Of a DNA stretch of 64,000 bases, positions 43,860 to 53,406 are shown in pieces. Within the stretch, counting starts at the first letter, position 1. Each line of letters begins with the position of its first letter. The notes under the pieces were generated by a model, which was not told the DNA's origin, searched no databases, and saw only the letters and a program-made list of their open reading frames with translations. A program made the position numbers and the translations under genes. The DNA is taken from positions 1-64,000 of the forward strand of contig NZ_JAQLOI010000003.1 of NCBI RefSeq assembly GCF_028204155.1, read 5' to 3'. This stretch comes from Vibrio algarum (GTDB lineage: Bacteria > Pseudomonadota > Gammaproteobacteria > Enterobacterales > Vibrionaceae).

Positions 43860-44642
43860 TTATACGATTTCTTGTGTAAACATGATTACATCTTGATTAT
43901 TCAAAACATCTCCAGCTCGGAATAATTCTTCAAATCTATTTTCATCCCACGCCAGTGAATTACAGGCACCAACATGTACTTTATCACCCAGTTTTATAAA
44001 ATTTTCTTCACCCCATTTAGTGTAATTTGGTGCTCCTGTATATAAAATCAACTCTTCTGGATAATTACTTTCCACAATAGACGGCAAGATTTCTTCATAC
44101 ATGCCTTCGCTCTTCTGAGTATTTATTTGGTTGATAATCCAAGTTTCCAATTCTGAACAGAAAACCTTAGTTTCAGTACAATCCACTAATGGCGTTGAAC
44201 AGTAAAACTCCCCGTCTCTTTCTATGTAAGAAATTAATTTAATTTGATTTCCATAGTTGTCAGGTGTAAACGGCTTCATATCCCACCAAAGTTGGTTAAT
44301 CCCTTTTGATTTTTCTCCCCAAGATTTGCGTTCTGATATTTTTTTAGAACCATCTAACTTTCTAATAGTAAAGTCGTTACCAATGGTCATTTGTAACGGT
44401 TCTAAATCAGCAACTTTGCCATTTTCGTAATTGACTTTAAATCTAACAACGAACTCTGGCTCGATATCAACATTAGAGCCGGCTTCAGGGTATTTGGCTT
44501 GTCCGTTACTCGAAACCGTTTCTTTATGCTCTTGATGGATAATAAAGATACCGTTTGGCAACGGATGTTCTTGAACCTTCTCTGCCCCACTTAGGTGTCC
44601 AAAGTAGTTGCCAATAATTCCGATACATATACTTGAAGTCAT
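43860..44642 (-). CDS. DUF5718-family protein
   Basis: A 260-residue cytoplasmic protein beginning CIGIIGNYFGHLSGAEK and containing VDIEPEFVVRFKV, ISERKSWGEKSKGI and YTKWGEENFIKLGD, which match DUF5718, a family resembling fumarylacetoacetate hydrolase-like folds. No catalytic metal set is certain. Single gene convergent with the zinc-site gene. Function unknown. Confidence 0.78.
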   Translation of the reverse strand: MTSSICIGIIGNYFGHLSGAEKVQEHPLPNGIFIIHQEHKETVSSNGQAKYPEAGSNVDIEPEFVVRFKVNYENGKVADLEPLQMTIGNDFTIRKLDGSKKISERKSWGEKSKGINQLWWDMKPFTPDNYGNQIKLISYIERDGEFYCSTPLVDCTETKVFCSELETWIINQINTQKSEGMYEEILPSIVESNYPEELILYTGAPNYTKWGEENFIKLGDKVHVGACNSLAWDENRFEELFRAGDVLNNQDVIMFTQEIV

Positions 44643-44770
44643 GTTTTTCCTTACATAAAAAAGTCCCCATAGCGAGGGACTATAGGGATAATTAAAGATT
44701 GTTATTTGTGGCGCTTATTTATCACGTCGAACACACAATGAGTGATAATTTATCATTATAAAATATACAG

Positions 44771-45724
44771 TTAACCTAAATATTGCTGGTTTGAATTTGA
44801 ACATATATTGAGCTGTGCTAATAACCAAGTAGCAGCAAGTAAATCTGCGCTTCCGCCTGGACTCAAGTTTCTTTCTACTAGTTGTCTATCAAACTTCGAA
44901 ATCGCGTTTTCCCATTCAATATCCGTACGCTCTGAACTATTAAGAAGTTGACGAGATTGTTTCTGAACGTAAGCTAATCCTTGCATCCCGCCCCTATTTA
45001 CTAGATTCGTATCGCTATTGTTTGCCATCAATGAGAACAATGTTTTGGACATCGCTTGCTCTTCCGACTCACCGTTTAACACGCTGTTTTCATAAACTGG
45101 CAGCCCGTACAAAAAAATAGTTGGGTACCCCTGAGCAGCCTCACCACGAATCCCTGTAAGACCATGTTCTTTAAACAACCTTTCTCCTGCTGTCACTGGT
45201 ATTTTCGTCGACGCTTTTAAATCATCTGAAACCAAGCTTCCACAGCATTTCGTAATAACGCTACGGATATGTAAAGCATCGTATGAAAGTCCTTTCCGGT
45301 GTAACCAGCCAACCGAACCGCAAATTAGACCTAGCGTAAAGATCATTCCTTTATGAGTGTTAACGCCGTTGGTTACATCAAACATAGCTCGTTCCGCCTC
45401 AATACCGATACGACGAAGATGTGGTAGCAATTCATCTTCAGACAGTTGGTATTTCTCGAATCCAACACGGACAAACTGTTTCATAAAAGGTCTTAACGCG
45501 TCTGAACTTAATATGAATGTATCAATATCCATATCAGAATGGGCACCGCTAGAGATGCAGTCCACTAAACCCGGCTTAGGTGTTAAATGGGCTTCTAGCA
45601 TCATCGCGTGATACGCTAAATTTCCTGCTAATTCACATACATTAAGCTCTAACATACCGCTAGCAGTTTGGTCATATAAGCAACAATCATTTAGTAGCCA
45701 TCGAATAGAATTACTTGCAATCAT
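44771..45724 (-). CDS. citG: Triphosphoribosyl-dephospho-CoA synthase (CitG)
   Basis: A 317-residue CitG. Motifs are HLTPKPGLVDCISSGAHSDM, NGVNTHKGMIFTLG, TGIRGEAAQGYPTIF and LSPGGSADLLAATWLL, all conserved in the family. It joins ATP and dephospho-CoA into the prosthetic-group precursor that citrate lyase needs. The ATG at 45724 is used; a GTG at 45736 is possible. It is cut off from oadB by a terminator, so it has its own promoter, and no citrate lyase gene is in the window. Confidence 0.92.
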   Translation of the reverse strand: MIASNSIRWLLNDCCLYDQTASGMLELNVCELAGNLAYHAMMLEAHLTPKPGLVDCISSGAHSDMDIDTFILSSDALRPFMKQFVRVGFEKYQLSEDELLPHLRRIGIEAERAMFDVTNGVNTHKGMIFTLGLICGSVGWLHRKGLSYDALHIRSVITKCCGSLVSDDLKASTKIPVTAGERLFKEHGLTGIRGEAAQGYPTIFLYGLPVYENSVLNGESEEQAMSKTLFSLMANNSDTNLVNRGGMQGLAYVQKQSRQLLNSSERTDIEWENAISKFDRQLVERNLSPGGSADLLAATWLLAQLNICSNSNQQYLG

Positions 45725-45904
45725 GGATAATCTCACTCAATTTCTTTTCCAGCTAGTGATAATTGCTCTGTAAGAACATTTTATTGATTATTATTGTTTC
45801 CTATACAGATAAATCAGATAGCGATAGCAATCATATTTCCATGCAGGTTAAACATCATTTATGGTTTTAATGAATACAATTAAAGGGCGGTAAAAGTCAT
45901 CAAA

Positions 45905-45931
45905 CAAAAAAAGAGAGAACATAGTTCTCTC
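45905..45931 (-). terminator. Terminator of the oadGAB operon
   Basis: On the minus strand GAGAGAAC and GTTCTCTC form a perfect stem around TAT, followed by seven or more T residues. It lies 31 bases past the oadB stop. Confidence 0.9.
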
Positions 45932-45961
45932 TCACAACGTCGAATTAATCAAACTCTATGA

Positions 45962-47266
45962 TTAACCGCCCATCACATACTTAATCATCACACCTGCCGC
46001 AACTGCAGATCCAATAACACCAGCTACGTTTGGTCCCATAGCATGCATAAGAAGAAAGTTTTGAGGGTTCGCTTCTAAGCCAATTTTATTAGACACTCGC
46101 GCGGCCATAGGCACAGCAGAAACCCCAGCCGAACCTAGCAAAGGATTTACCTTATCTTCAAATACTCTGTTCATTAGCTTAGCCATTAATAAGCCCGCTG
46201 CCGTACCTACACAAAATGCAGCAATACCTAATGCCAAAATACCCAACGTTTGTGGTTGCAAGAACTTATCTGCCATTAACTTAGAACCAACCGACAACCC
46301 AAGGAAGATAGTCACAATATTAATCAGACCATTTTGAGCAGTATCTGACAGACGCTCCACTACCCCACATTCACGCATAAGATTACCAAAGCAGAACATT
46401 CCGAGTAGCGGCGTCGCTGAGGGAAGTAGCATCGCGATTAAAATCAACAGCATCAATGGAAAGCAGACTTTCTCAATTTTGCTTACCATACGAAGCTGCT
46501 TCATTTCTATTTTTCGTTCAGCTTCTGTTGTCAGCGCTCTCATAATTGGTGGTTGTATCATAGGAACTAACGCCATATATGAGTATGCAGCAACCGCAAT
46601 AGCACCAAGAAGTTCAGGTGCCAATAAGCTAGACACGTATATTGCCGTTGGACCATCCGCACCACCAATAATACCGATGGCTGCGGCCTGCGCCACACTG
46701 AAATCCATGATACCGAATTGACTCAGTGCGAGAGCACCCAAAACGGTCGCAAATATACCAAATTGAGCGGCGGCCCCAAGCAGTAGAGTTTTAGGGTTTG
46801 CTAATAACGGACCAAAGTCAGTCATCGCGCCTACACCCATAAAGATCACTAGCGGAGCAACACCTGATGCAATAGAAACATTGTAAAAGGTGTATAACAT
46901 ACCATCAGAATATTTGTACTGCTCAGCCAAAAGGTGAAGCTGCATTTTTTGTTCTGGTGTTGCTAAAGTTAATGCACCTTTAATCGCTTTAGGCGCTGTA
47001 TCAGGCATACCGAGAACATTTGCAAACGACTGCATCACTTCCGCATTACCCACATGGATCGCCGCTTCAATAGCATTGATCGCAAGGTTTGCCTCTGGCA
47101 GATTCGCTAATATTCCACCTAAACCAATGGGAACAAGAAGCAGTGGCTCAAAGTTCTTCACGATCGCGAGGTACAGAAGTACAAGCCCCACTATAATCAT
47201 GGTTGCCTGACCCCACGTGAGGTGCAGGAAACCAAAGTCTCTTACTAGTCCTAAAACGCTGTCCAT
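45962..47266 (-). CDS. oadB: Oxaloacetate decarboxylase beta subunit (Na+ pump)
   Basis: A 434-residue membrane protein with about nine to eleven helices. Conserved segments IIGGADGPTAIYVSSLLAPELLG-like sequence and GSAGVSAVPMAARVSNKIG contain residues of the Na+ path and carboxybiotin decarboxylation. It turns decarboxylation of carboxybiotin on OadA into outward Na+ transport. It starts nine bases after the oadA stop and is the last operon gene. Confidence 0.95.
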   Translation of the reverse strand: MDSVLGLVRDFGFLHLTWGQATMIIVGLVLLYLAIVKNFEPLLLVPIGLGGILANLPEANLAINAIEAAIHVGNAEVMQSFANVLGMPDTAPKAIKGALTLATPEQKMQLHLLAEQYKYSDGMLYTFYNVSIASGVAPLVIFMGVGAMTDFGPLLANPKTLLLGAAAQFGIFATVLGALALSQFGIMDFSVAQAAAIGIIGGADGPTAIYVSSLLAPELLGAIAVAAYSYMALVPMIQPPIMRALTTEAERKIEMKQLRMVSKIEKVCFPLMLLILIAMLLPSATPLLGMFCFGNLMRECGVVERLSDTAQNGLINIVTIFLGLSVGSKLMADKFLQPQTLGILALGIAAFCVGTAAGLLMAKLMNRVFEDKVNPLLGSAGVSAVPMAARVSNKIGLEANPQNFLLMHAMGPNVAGVIGSAVAAGVMIKYVMGG

Positions 47267-47275
47267 TTTTAACCC

Positions 47276-49072
47276 TTATGCAATTGCAACTAGTGCATCG
47301 CCAACCTGAACGGCATCGCCTTCAGAAACAGTAACGCTTTCGATAACACCATCGCGTGCAGCTCTGATCTCTGTTTCCATCTTCATCGCTTCTAGGATAA
47401 GAAGAATGTCTCCCTCTTTAACCAGTTGGCCTATTTTAGAATGTATTTTCCAAATATTACCCGCGAGAGGAGCAGAAACAGTTTCAGCGTTTCCAGACGG
47501 TGTCGCAGCAGTTGCAGTAGGTGCAGAAATAGGCGCTGTATTCGCAACGGCTAATACTTCCGCATCAGCACCTTCGTTTATTTGCACCACATAAGACTGG
47601 TTATTCACGTTAACGGTATACACGGCACTATCGTCTTTATTCGATTTTGTATCCGCCTTTGGTGTTGGCTCCGCAACGGTTGGTAAAGGCTCAAAAGCAT
47701 CTGGATTATTACGATTTTCGAGAAACTTCCAAGCGACCTGATCAAACAAAGCCACCGTGAGGACATCATCAATGGCATTTTCTGCCAGTGTAATTCCTTT
47801 CTCATTTGCTTTAGCAATAACGGACTCTGTCAGGCTATTCACTTCTGGATCTATTAAGTCAGCTGGACGACAAACTATCGCTTCTGCACCATCTAAAACA
47901 CGCGCTTGCAGCTCTGCATCCATTGGTGCCGGGGTTTTACCATACTCGCCTTTTAAGACTCCTGCGGTTTCTTTAGTAATAGATTTATAGCGTTCGCCCA
48001 TCATTACGTTAATCACCGCTTGAGTACCGACAATTTGAGACGTAGGCGTAACCAGTGGAATATAACCAAGATCCTTGCGAACACGCGGGATCTCTTCTAG
48101 TACTTCGTCTATTTTATCTAGCGCATTTTGCTGCTTCAGTTGGCCTTCCATGTTAGTCAACATTCCGCCAGGGACTTGAGCAACTAAGATACGAGAATCT
48201 GCACCCTTCATTTGACCTTCGAAAGCGTGGTATTTCTTGCGGACTTCACGAAAATACGCGGCGATATTTTCCAGCTTTTCAATATCTAACCCCGTATCTC
48301 GTTCTGTACCTTTTAAAGCGGCAACAATAGATTCTGTTGCTGGATGCCCGTAAGTGCCACTCATGGATGAAATGGCCGTATCTACCCGGTCGACACCTGC
48401 TTCAATAGCTTTAAGTACCGTCATATCGGCTATGCCAGCCGTCGAATGACAATGAAGGTGCAGTTCAACATCCAACTGTTTTTTAAGTGTTGAGACCAAT
48501 TCATACGCTTCATATGGAGACATCACTCCCGACATATCTTTTAAAGCGATAGAGTTGACGCCACACTCAACTAGCTGTTCAGCAACATCAACCCAAGATT
48601 GCATCGTATGCACAGGGCTAGTTGTGTAGCAGATAGTCCCTTGAGCGTGAGCACCTTGACGGTTTACCGCTTGAATCGCTTGCTTCATATTACGAACATC
48701 ATTCAATGCATCGAATACACGGAACACATCCATGCCGTTGACTACCGCTCGCTCAACAAATTTGTCCACTACATCATCAGCATAGTGACGATAACCCAAG
48801 ATATTCTGACCTCGGAAAAGCATCTGCTGCTTTGTATTCGGCATCACCTTTTTTAGCTCTCTTAGACGCTCCCAAGGGTCTTCACCAAGAAAGCGAATAC
48901 ATGAGTCGAATGTCGCTCCGCCCCAAGATTCTAGAGACCAGTACCCGATTTCATCGAGTTTTGAAGCAATAGGTAGCATATCGTCTATGCGAAGACGAGT
49001 AGCAAATAGTGATTGATGTGCATCGCGCAATACCACATCTGTGATACCTAACGGATTAATAATTTTGGACAT
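47276..49072 (-). CDS. oadA: Oxaloacetate decarboxylase alpha subunit
   Basis: A 598-residue biotin enzyme: carboxyltransferase TIM barrel (about 1-290; DVVLRDAHQSLFATRLR, HLHCHSTAG), conserved carboxylase domain (about 290-460), an Ala/Pro-rich linker, then the biotinyl domain with EAMKMET carrying biotin-Lys564. It moves CO2 from oxaloacetate to biotin in anaerobic citrate use. Its start overlaps the oadG stop by one base. Full length. Confidence 0.97.
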   Translation of the reverse strand: MSKIINPLGITDVVLRDAHQSLFATRLRIDDMLPIASKLDEIGYWSLESWGGATFDSCIRFLGEDPWERLRELKKVMPNTKQQMLFRGQNILGYRHYADDVVDKFVERAVVNGMDVFRVFDALNDVRNMKQAIQAVNRQGAHAQGTICYTTSPVHTMQSWVDVAEQLVECGVNSIALKDMSGVMSPYEAYELVSTLKKQLDVELHLHCHSTAGIADMTVLKAIEAGVDRVDTAISSMSGTYGHPATESIVAALKGTERDTGLDIEKLENIAAYFREVRKKYHAFEGQMKGADSRILVAQVPGGMLTNMEGQLKQQNALDKIDEVLEEIPRVRKDLGYIPLVTPTSQIVGTQAVINVMMGERYKSITKETAGVLKGEYGKTPAPMDAELQARVLDGAEAIVCRPADLIDPEVNSLTESVIAKANEKGITLAENAIDDVLTVALFDQVAWKFLENRNNPDAFEPLPTVAEPTPKADTKSNKDDSAVYTVNVNNQSYVVQINEGADAEVLAVANTAPISAPTATAATPSGNAETVSAPLAGNIWKIHSKIGQLVKEGDILLILEAMKMETEIRAARDGVIESVTVSEGDAVQVGDALVAIA

Positions 49073-49341
49073 TAGAAATTCCCTGTAGTCTTACAGTTAT
49101 TGACTGATTTTTTCTTATGGTGATGAAGCGCCGCCGTGATTGCAGCAACCATTGAATCGTCTGACGCGACTGGTACAGTACTTGTAATTGAAGTAGATGC
49201 CGGAGCCGCTGGTTCGAGTTTCATAGCGATAGTGGACAGTAAGCGTGTTGCACCTACTAATAACGCTAAGAAACAGAAAACGAACCCCATGCCGAGTAGC
49301 ATTAGTGTTACGCCTTCGAGAATAATTGGACCTTCATTCAT
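49072..49341 (-). CDS. oadG: Oxaloacetate decarboxylase gamma subunit
   Basis: An 89-residue protein with one N-terminal membrane helix (GVTLMLLGMGFVFCFLALLVGA) and a soluble tail with an HHHKKK patch, in place of the zinc-binding His-rich tail seen in OadG proteins. It anchors OadA to OadB. It is first in the oadGAB operon and has no Shine-Dalgarno stronger than weak AT-rich sequence, but overlaps oadA by one base. Confidence 0.9.
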   Translation of the reverse strand: MNEGPIILEGVTLMLLGMGFVFCFLALLVGATRLLSTIAMKLEPAAPASTSITSTVPVASDDSMVAAITAALHHHKKKSVNNCKTTGNF

Positions 49342-49642
49342 GAAAATTCCAAACCTGTTGGTGATTAGTGTCCACGAATTCTATCTGACTAGCCGAATTC
49401 AACTCCGTGAAGTCCATCATTCAATTTCAACTACTAAACAACTAATATGGCTTTAATAAACTTAACTAATAGTTATATCTATCTGATTTAATATTAAATT
49501 CATTGAGAACATTAAAAACTAAAACAACATAATCAAGTATTAAACTTGTTCGTTTATAAAGGTATGAATTAGGAAATAAAAATGCCAAGCAAAAGCTTGG
49601 CATCGGTCAGAAAAACCTCACGAGTCAATAAATCATAAACGC
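49342..49642. other. Gap between citC and oadG
   Basis: No gene fits these 301 bases. The citC terminator lies at 49577-49603, and promoters for oadGAB are expected nearer 49342. No remnant of citD, citE or citF was seen. Confidence 0.55.
49577..49603 (-). terminator. Terminator of citC
   Basis: On the minus strand ATGCCAAGC pairs with GCTTGGCAT around TTTT, followed by TTTTTATTT. It makes citC a single-gene transcript separate from oadGAB. Confidence 0.88.
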
Positions 49643-50737
49643 CTAAGCATGCAAACCAACTTGGGGTGTAGTAGAAGTACGTTTAGCATTTTCTCTCTTC
49701 GTTTGATAAACAGAGATTTCTTCATCAAAAAGATTCTTCATATATTTGTAGGTACTTTTTGGCACTATTGGTTCTATCTCGTCCCATCTATTTTGAAAAA
49801 GTAAACGACGAACTAAAGATGCGGATATAGGTTGATTACTCAGTTCCTGCCTCGGTATTTCTACCAGAGATATTGGAGGTAATTCTAACGTTGGAGTATC
49901 AAGCCATTGATGCATTTGTTGATTATAAAACCGAGTCACTTTACAAATAGGTTCTGTACCAACATAGCGGTGGGTAATTCCTAAAGATGGAGCGATAAAA
50001 TTACGAAACAACTGTAGATCAATCGCAGTATGACTGTAATTAATAACACCTTCATCCTTTAGAAAATAACTAGGAAACGTTGCTCTTGAGATCATATAAT
50101 CTGAGCCTTCATGAACGATAACGTTATTAAAATGCTCGACACCTGCTTGTATCATTTTCATTCTGTCATGATACGAAAAAAATGAATTATCTTCTTTTAC
50201 GACAAATAGATGTACCCAATCGCACTCTTTAGATGCTTTATCTACAAGATAAAGATGGCCCTTGGTGAATGGATTTGCATTCATAACGATACTACCAATC
50301 CTCCCGCCGGCTCTTTTCTGTTTGGCAAGGTTTTTACTATAATTGCTGAGTCGTGTTTTGCTGTTCTCTAGAAGAATGACACGGTCTTTTACCGATGTAA
50401 GAAGATAAAAGCCTGCAGCATGGAACATCTCATAATTTTCAGGCTTAGTGTAAATGAATAGGTTATACCGGCCGAGATCGTATGCCATAGTAACCAGTTC
50501 CGTAAGTAGCTTTGTTGATAACCCATAACCTTGGTGTGCATCACTAACAGCAACCGACTTCAACATATGCCCTGCTAATGCGCCGCAACCAACAATTTCT
50601 GCGTCCTCATAAGCGACAACGAAAATCTCGACATCGTCATCTATCCCCAACCCAATTTGAGTTAGAAACTGTTCTACTTTAGCCATTTTCTTAACGTTAC
50701 TTGCGCTAATTTTTTGGAAATAATATGAATGCTGCAC
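49643..50737 (-). CDS. citC: [Citrate (pro-3S)-lyase] ligase
   Basis: A 364-residue CitC: an N-terminal GNAT-like domain (about 1-130) and a C-terminal nucleotidyltransferase domain with NANPFTKGHLYLVDKA (HxGH-type TKGH, residues 158-161). It acetylates the CitD prosthetic group with ATP and acetate, activating citrate lyase. No citDEFXG operon follows, although citG lies 4 kb away. The transcript stands alone. Confidence 0.93.
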   Translation of the reverse strand: MQHSYYFQKISASNVKKMAKVEQFLTQIGLGIDDDVEIFVVAYEDAEIVGCGALAGHMLKSVAVSDAHQGYGLSTKLLTELVTMAYDLGRYNLFIYTKPENYEMFHAAGFYLLTSVKDRVILLENSKTRLSNYSKNLAKQKRAGGRIGSIVMNANPFTKGHLYLVDKASKECDWVHLFVVKEDNSFFSYHDRMKMIQAGVEHFNNVIVHEGSDYMISRATFPSYFLKDEGVINYSHTAIDLQLFRNFIAPSLGITHRYVGTEPICKVTRFYNQQMHQWLDTPTLELPPISLVEIPRQELSNQPISASLVRRLLFQNRWDEIEPIVPKSTYKYMKNLFDEEISVYQTKRENAKRTSTTPQVGLHA

Positions 50738-50785
50738 CGATACATCTCAATAATAGATTTACTCAGTAACTATCCTATTTATTGA

Positions 50786-50813
50786 AAAGAAAAAGCATGA
50801 TAGAAATCATGCT
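50786..50813 (-). terminator. Terminator of the AraC regulator
   Basis: AGCATGAT (50794-50801) pairs perfectly with ATCATGCT (50806-50813). On the minus strand it runs into TTTTCTTTT. Confidence 0.82.
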
Positions 50814-50899
50814 CTTCTGCGGTGTTAAAACCTTTAAGTGGTGTTTATGAATTTATTCACAAAGATTGTCTGATTTAACTATGCCACAGCGAGAAAAGG

Positions 50900-51655
50900 T
50901 TATATCTGCCCTCTTCGAACTTGAGCTGGACTGCATTCGTAACGTTGGCTAAATGCTCGGCTCAACGCCTCTTGACTGCCATAGCAATACCGCTGGGCTA
51001 CCGCTTTTACACGATCACCTTTCTCTAGATCTTGTCTAGCAAGAGACAGTCGCCATTCACGTAGATACTGAGCCGGTGTATGTCCAACACAGGTCTTAAA
51101 ACGTTGCATAAATTGGCTACGTGATAGACCAGCGGTGTCAGCTAGATCTTCTACTTTCCAATCAAACTCTGGTTTCTCATGGATAGCGACCAATGCTTTG
51201 CTAAGGCGCTCGTCGGCAAGGCCTGCAACTAAACCTGGATTGTCGGCATGCTGCCTCATTACCTTTCTCAGAAGTATAATAACCATAACCTCAAACAATT
51301 TTTGTAACGTTGTAGCTTGACCGCAACGTTGGTCATTAATTTCGCCAATAATAAGTTGCGCGAGATCTTGTAGATTACTCTCTTCTTCAATAGAAAGTGT
51401 AACGCGGCTAGGTAAAGCTCTAGCAAGAGGGTTACTTGCTCCCCCTAAATTTATCGAGGCAGCAACCATTAACTCGCCCTTCATAGGAACAAAGTCGAGC
51501 TCTTCTCTGGCTATAGGCCAAAACTCAATTCTATTTAGTTCACCACTTTCCGCATCAGCCAATAGAAATAAATTGGCACTTTTTAAATCACAGGCCACTT
51601 CCGCCTGAAGTTCAAATCGAGCAATAAGAGCAGAAAGTCGGTCAAGCTTTACCAT
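50900..51655 (-). CDS. AraC-family regulator (cupin + HTH)
   Basis: A 251-residue regulator with an N-terminal cupin-like part (about 1-130) and a C-terminal AraC domain (about 150-250; LADTAGLSRSQFMQRFKTC and VKAVAQRYCYGSQEALSRAF, then CSPAQVRRGQI). It is divergent from the isomerase-like gene at 51830 and likely controls it. Sits between citC and that gene and breaks up the citrate region. Confidence 0.9.
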   Translation of the reverse strand: MVKLDRLSALIARFELQAEVACDLKSANLFLLADAESGELNRIEFWPIAREELDFVPMKGELMVAASINLGGASNPLARALPSRVTLSIEEESNLQDLAQLIIGEINDQRCGQATTLQKLFEVMVIILLRKVMRQHADNPGLVAGLADERLSKALVAIHEKPEFDWKVEDLADTAGLSRSQFMQRFKTCVGHTPAQYLREWRLSLARQDLEKGDRVKAVAQRYCYGSQEALSRAFSQRYECSPAQVRRGQI

Positions 51656-51829
51656 AAAAACCTCAGTGTTCTATTGATATTAGTGCGAAATACTTAAGCC
51701 AAATATTGAAAATCGGATTAATTATCATATTAATTGGACATAATGATGACATTTTTATCGCACTCTAACAATCAGACCTCAAGTAAAAATAGAAATTGAA
51801 TTCAAAAAAACATAAAGGATATGAACATC

Positions 51830-52426
51830 ATGAGCAAAACCATCAATTACTACTTCACTAGCATCTCGCCATTTACCTATCTTGGACATTCACTTCTATT
51901 GCAAACAAGTGAAAAAGCCAACGCAAAGATTCACTATAAGCCTGTAATACTAGGGCAAATTTTTGCGGTTAATGGCACGCTTCCACTCGGTGAACGTTCA
52001 AACAGTCGACAAGCCTATCGATTAGTTGAATTAACGCGTTGGTCAGTAAAGCGATCACTACCACTGATCTTGAAACCCGCCTTCTTTCCAACTAACCCAG
52101 CGCTCGCCGATAAATGCGTCATTGCATTGCAAGAATCTGGCATCAGTGCAGGTAAGTTTGCCAACGTAGTAATGGCAGCCTGTTGGTCACAGGAAAAAAA
52201 CATTTCAGAAGAGACGGTGATACATGACATTTTAACTGAATTAAAATTCGACGCCGATACCATCATGACAAAAGCTAAAACCGATGAAGTCCAAAGTATA
52301 TATGAAGCCAATACAGCCGAAGCAATCGAAAAAAGTGTACTTGGAGTGCCTGCCTATTACTTTAATGGAGAGCAATTCTGGGGCCAAGATAGATTAGAGC
52401 TTTTAAAAGACGCACTAAGCAAATAA
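51830..52426 (+). CDS. 2-hydroxychromene-2-carboxylate isomerase family protein (DsbA-like fold)
   Basis: A 198-residue GST-kappa/DsbA-like protein: ATG at 51830 (MSKTINYYFTSISPFTYLG) with AGGA upstream; the ATG at 51821 is less likely. Motifs KPVILGQIFAVNG and VLGVPAYYFNGEQFWGQDRLELL fit the HCCA isomerase family, which lacks the CxxC site. Known members work in naphthalene breakdown, but many paralogues have unknown GSH-linked roles. It is controlled perhaps by the divergent AraC gene. Confidence 0.87.
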   Translation: MSKTINYYFTSISPFTYLGHSLLLQTSEKANAKIHYKPVILGQIFAVNGTLPLGERSNSRQAYRLVELTRWSVKRSLPLILKPAFFPTNPALADKCVIALQESGISAGKFANVVMAACWSQEKNISEETVIHDILTELKFDADTIMTKAKTDEVQSIYEANTAEAIEKSVLGVPAYYFNGEQFWGQDRLELLKDALSK

Positions 52427-52522
52427 TGCCAATATAGTTTAATCTTATAGACTCGATATACTCGGTCTAGCAACCCCATGTTAGGCTGAGTGACATCACT
52501 TACTTTTCTTTAGGTTAAACCC

Positions 52523-53386
52523 ATGATTGAAATTCCAAACTATAAACGCGCTCAAATTCCATCGTCGTCACGTGGTATTGTCAAAGGTGTCCCACTAAAA
52601 GAGCAGTTGAACGAAAGAGCCATCGGTTTTATGGCCCGTAACATTGAGTTGGTTTACCCTGAGTTTGATGTACAAACCTTCGCTCAAAATGCTAACGATG
52701 GAATAGAGCCACTTTCAATCATGGCACGTGCCAAACACATTGCCATATGCTTACGACAAACTTTACCGAGCAACTACAGTGATGCAATAGAAGTCATAGT
52801 CGCAAGCATGTTGCCGCCTTCAAAACCTGATGAAACCTTAGGTATAGCCGCTTTTTACTATCTCCCCTTCAGTTCTTATATAGCCGAGTTTGGACTCGAC
52901 TCTAACAATAATAACGGCGATGACCCATTTGATGTATCCATTCAAGCACAAGTCGAATTGACCAAACGTTTTACAGCTGAGTTTTCTATACGTCCTTTTC
53001 TAATTGAGCAGCAAGAACGAACGCTAGACGTATTTAACAACTGGTTAGATCACCCCAGTGAAGATGTGCGTAGGCTTTGTTCTGAAGGATCACGTCCTAA
53101 ATTGCCATGGGGAAAGAATATTCCAAACTTTATAAATGACCCTTCGCCTATCATTCCGATATTAGAGTCATTAAAAAATGATCCTAGTCTTTATGTCCAA
53201 AGGAGTGTCGCCAATAGCTTAGGGGATATTGCAAAAGATCACCCGGATTTGGTGTTCGACCTATGCGATGCATGGCTAACCTCCGCGAATAAAGAATTAA
53301 AGTGGGTTATTAGACATGCCGTACGTTATTACGCAAAAAAAGAGCACCCGAAGGCGCTCGAATTAAGAGTAATAGCGAAGGTTTAG
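52523..53386 (+). CDS. AlkC-like HEAT-repeat DNA alkylation repair protein
   Basis: A 287-residue all-helical protein of the AlkC/AlkD superfamily. The C-terminal half has HEAT-like repeats with DVRRLCSEGSRPKLPWG (about 188-204) and DPSLYVQRSVANSLGDIAKDHPDLVFDL (about 225-252), the hallmark of the AlkC-type glycosylases that remove N3-alkylated bases. The catalytic residue is not pinned here. It converges on acnB with 20 bases between stops. Confidence 0.82.
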   Translation: MIEIPNYKRAQIPSSSRGIVKGVPLKEQLNERAIGFMARNIELVYPEFDVQTFAQNANDGIEPLSIMARAKHIAICLRQTLPSNYSDAIEVIVASMLPPSKPDETLGIAAFYYLPFSSYIAEFGLDSNNNNGDDPFDVSIQAQVELTKRFTAEFSIRPFLIEQQERTLDVFNNWLDHPSEDVRRLCSEGSRPKLPWGKNIPNFINDPSPIIPILESLKNDPSLYVQRSVANSLGDIAKDHPDLVFDLCDAWLTSANKELKWVIRHAVRYYAKKEHPKALELRVIAKV

Positions 53387-53406
53387 TTTGTAAGCAAAAC
53401 GAACTG

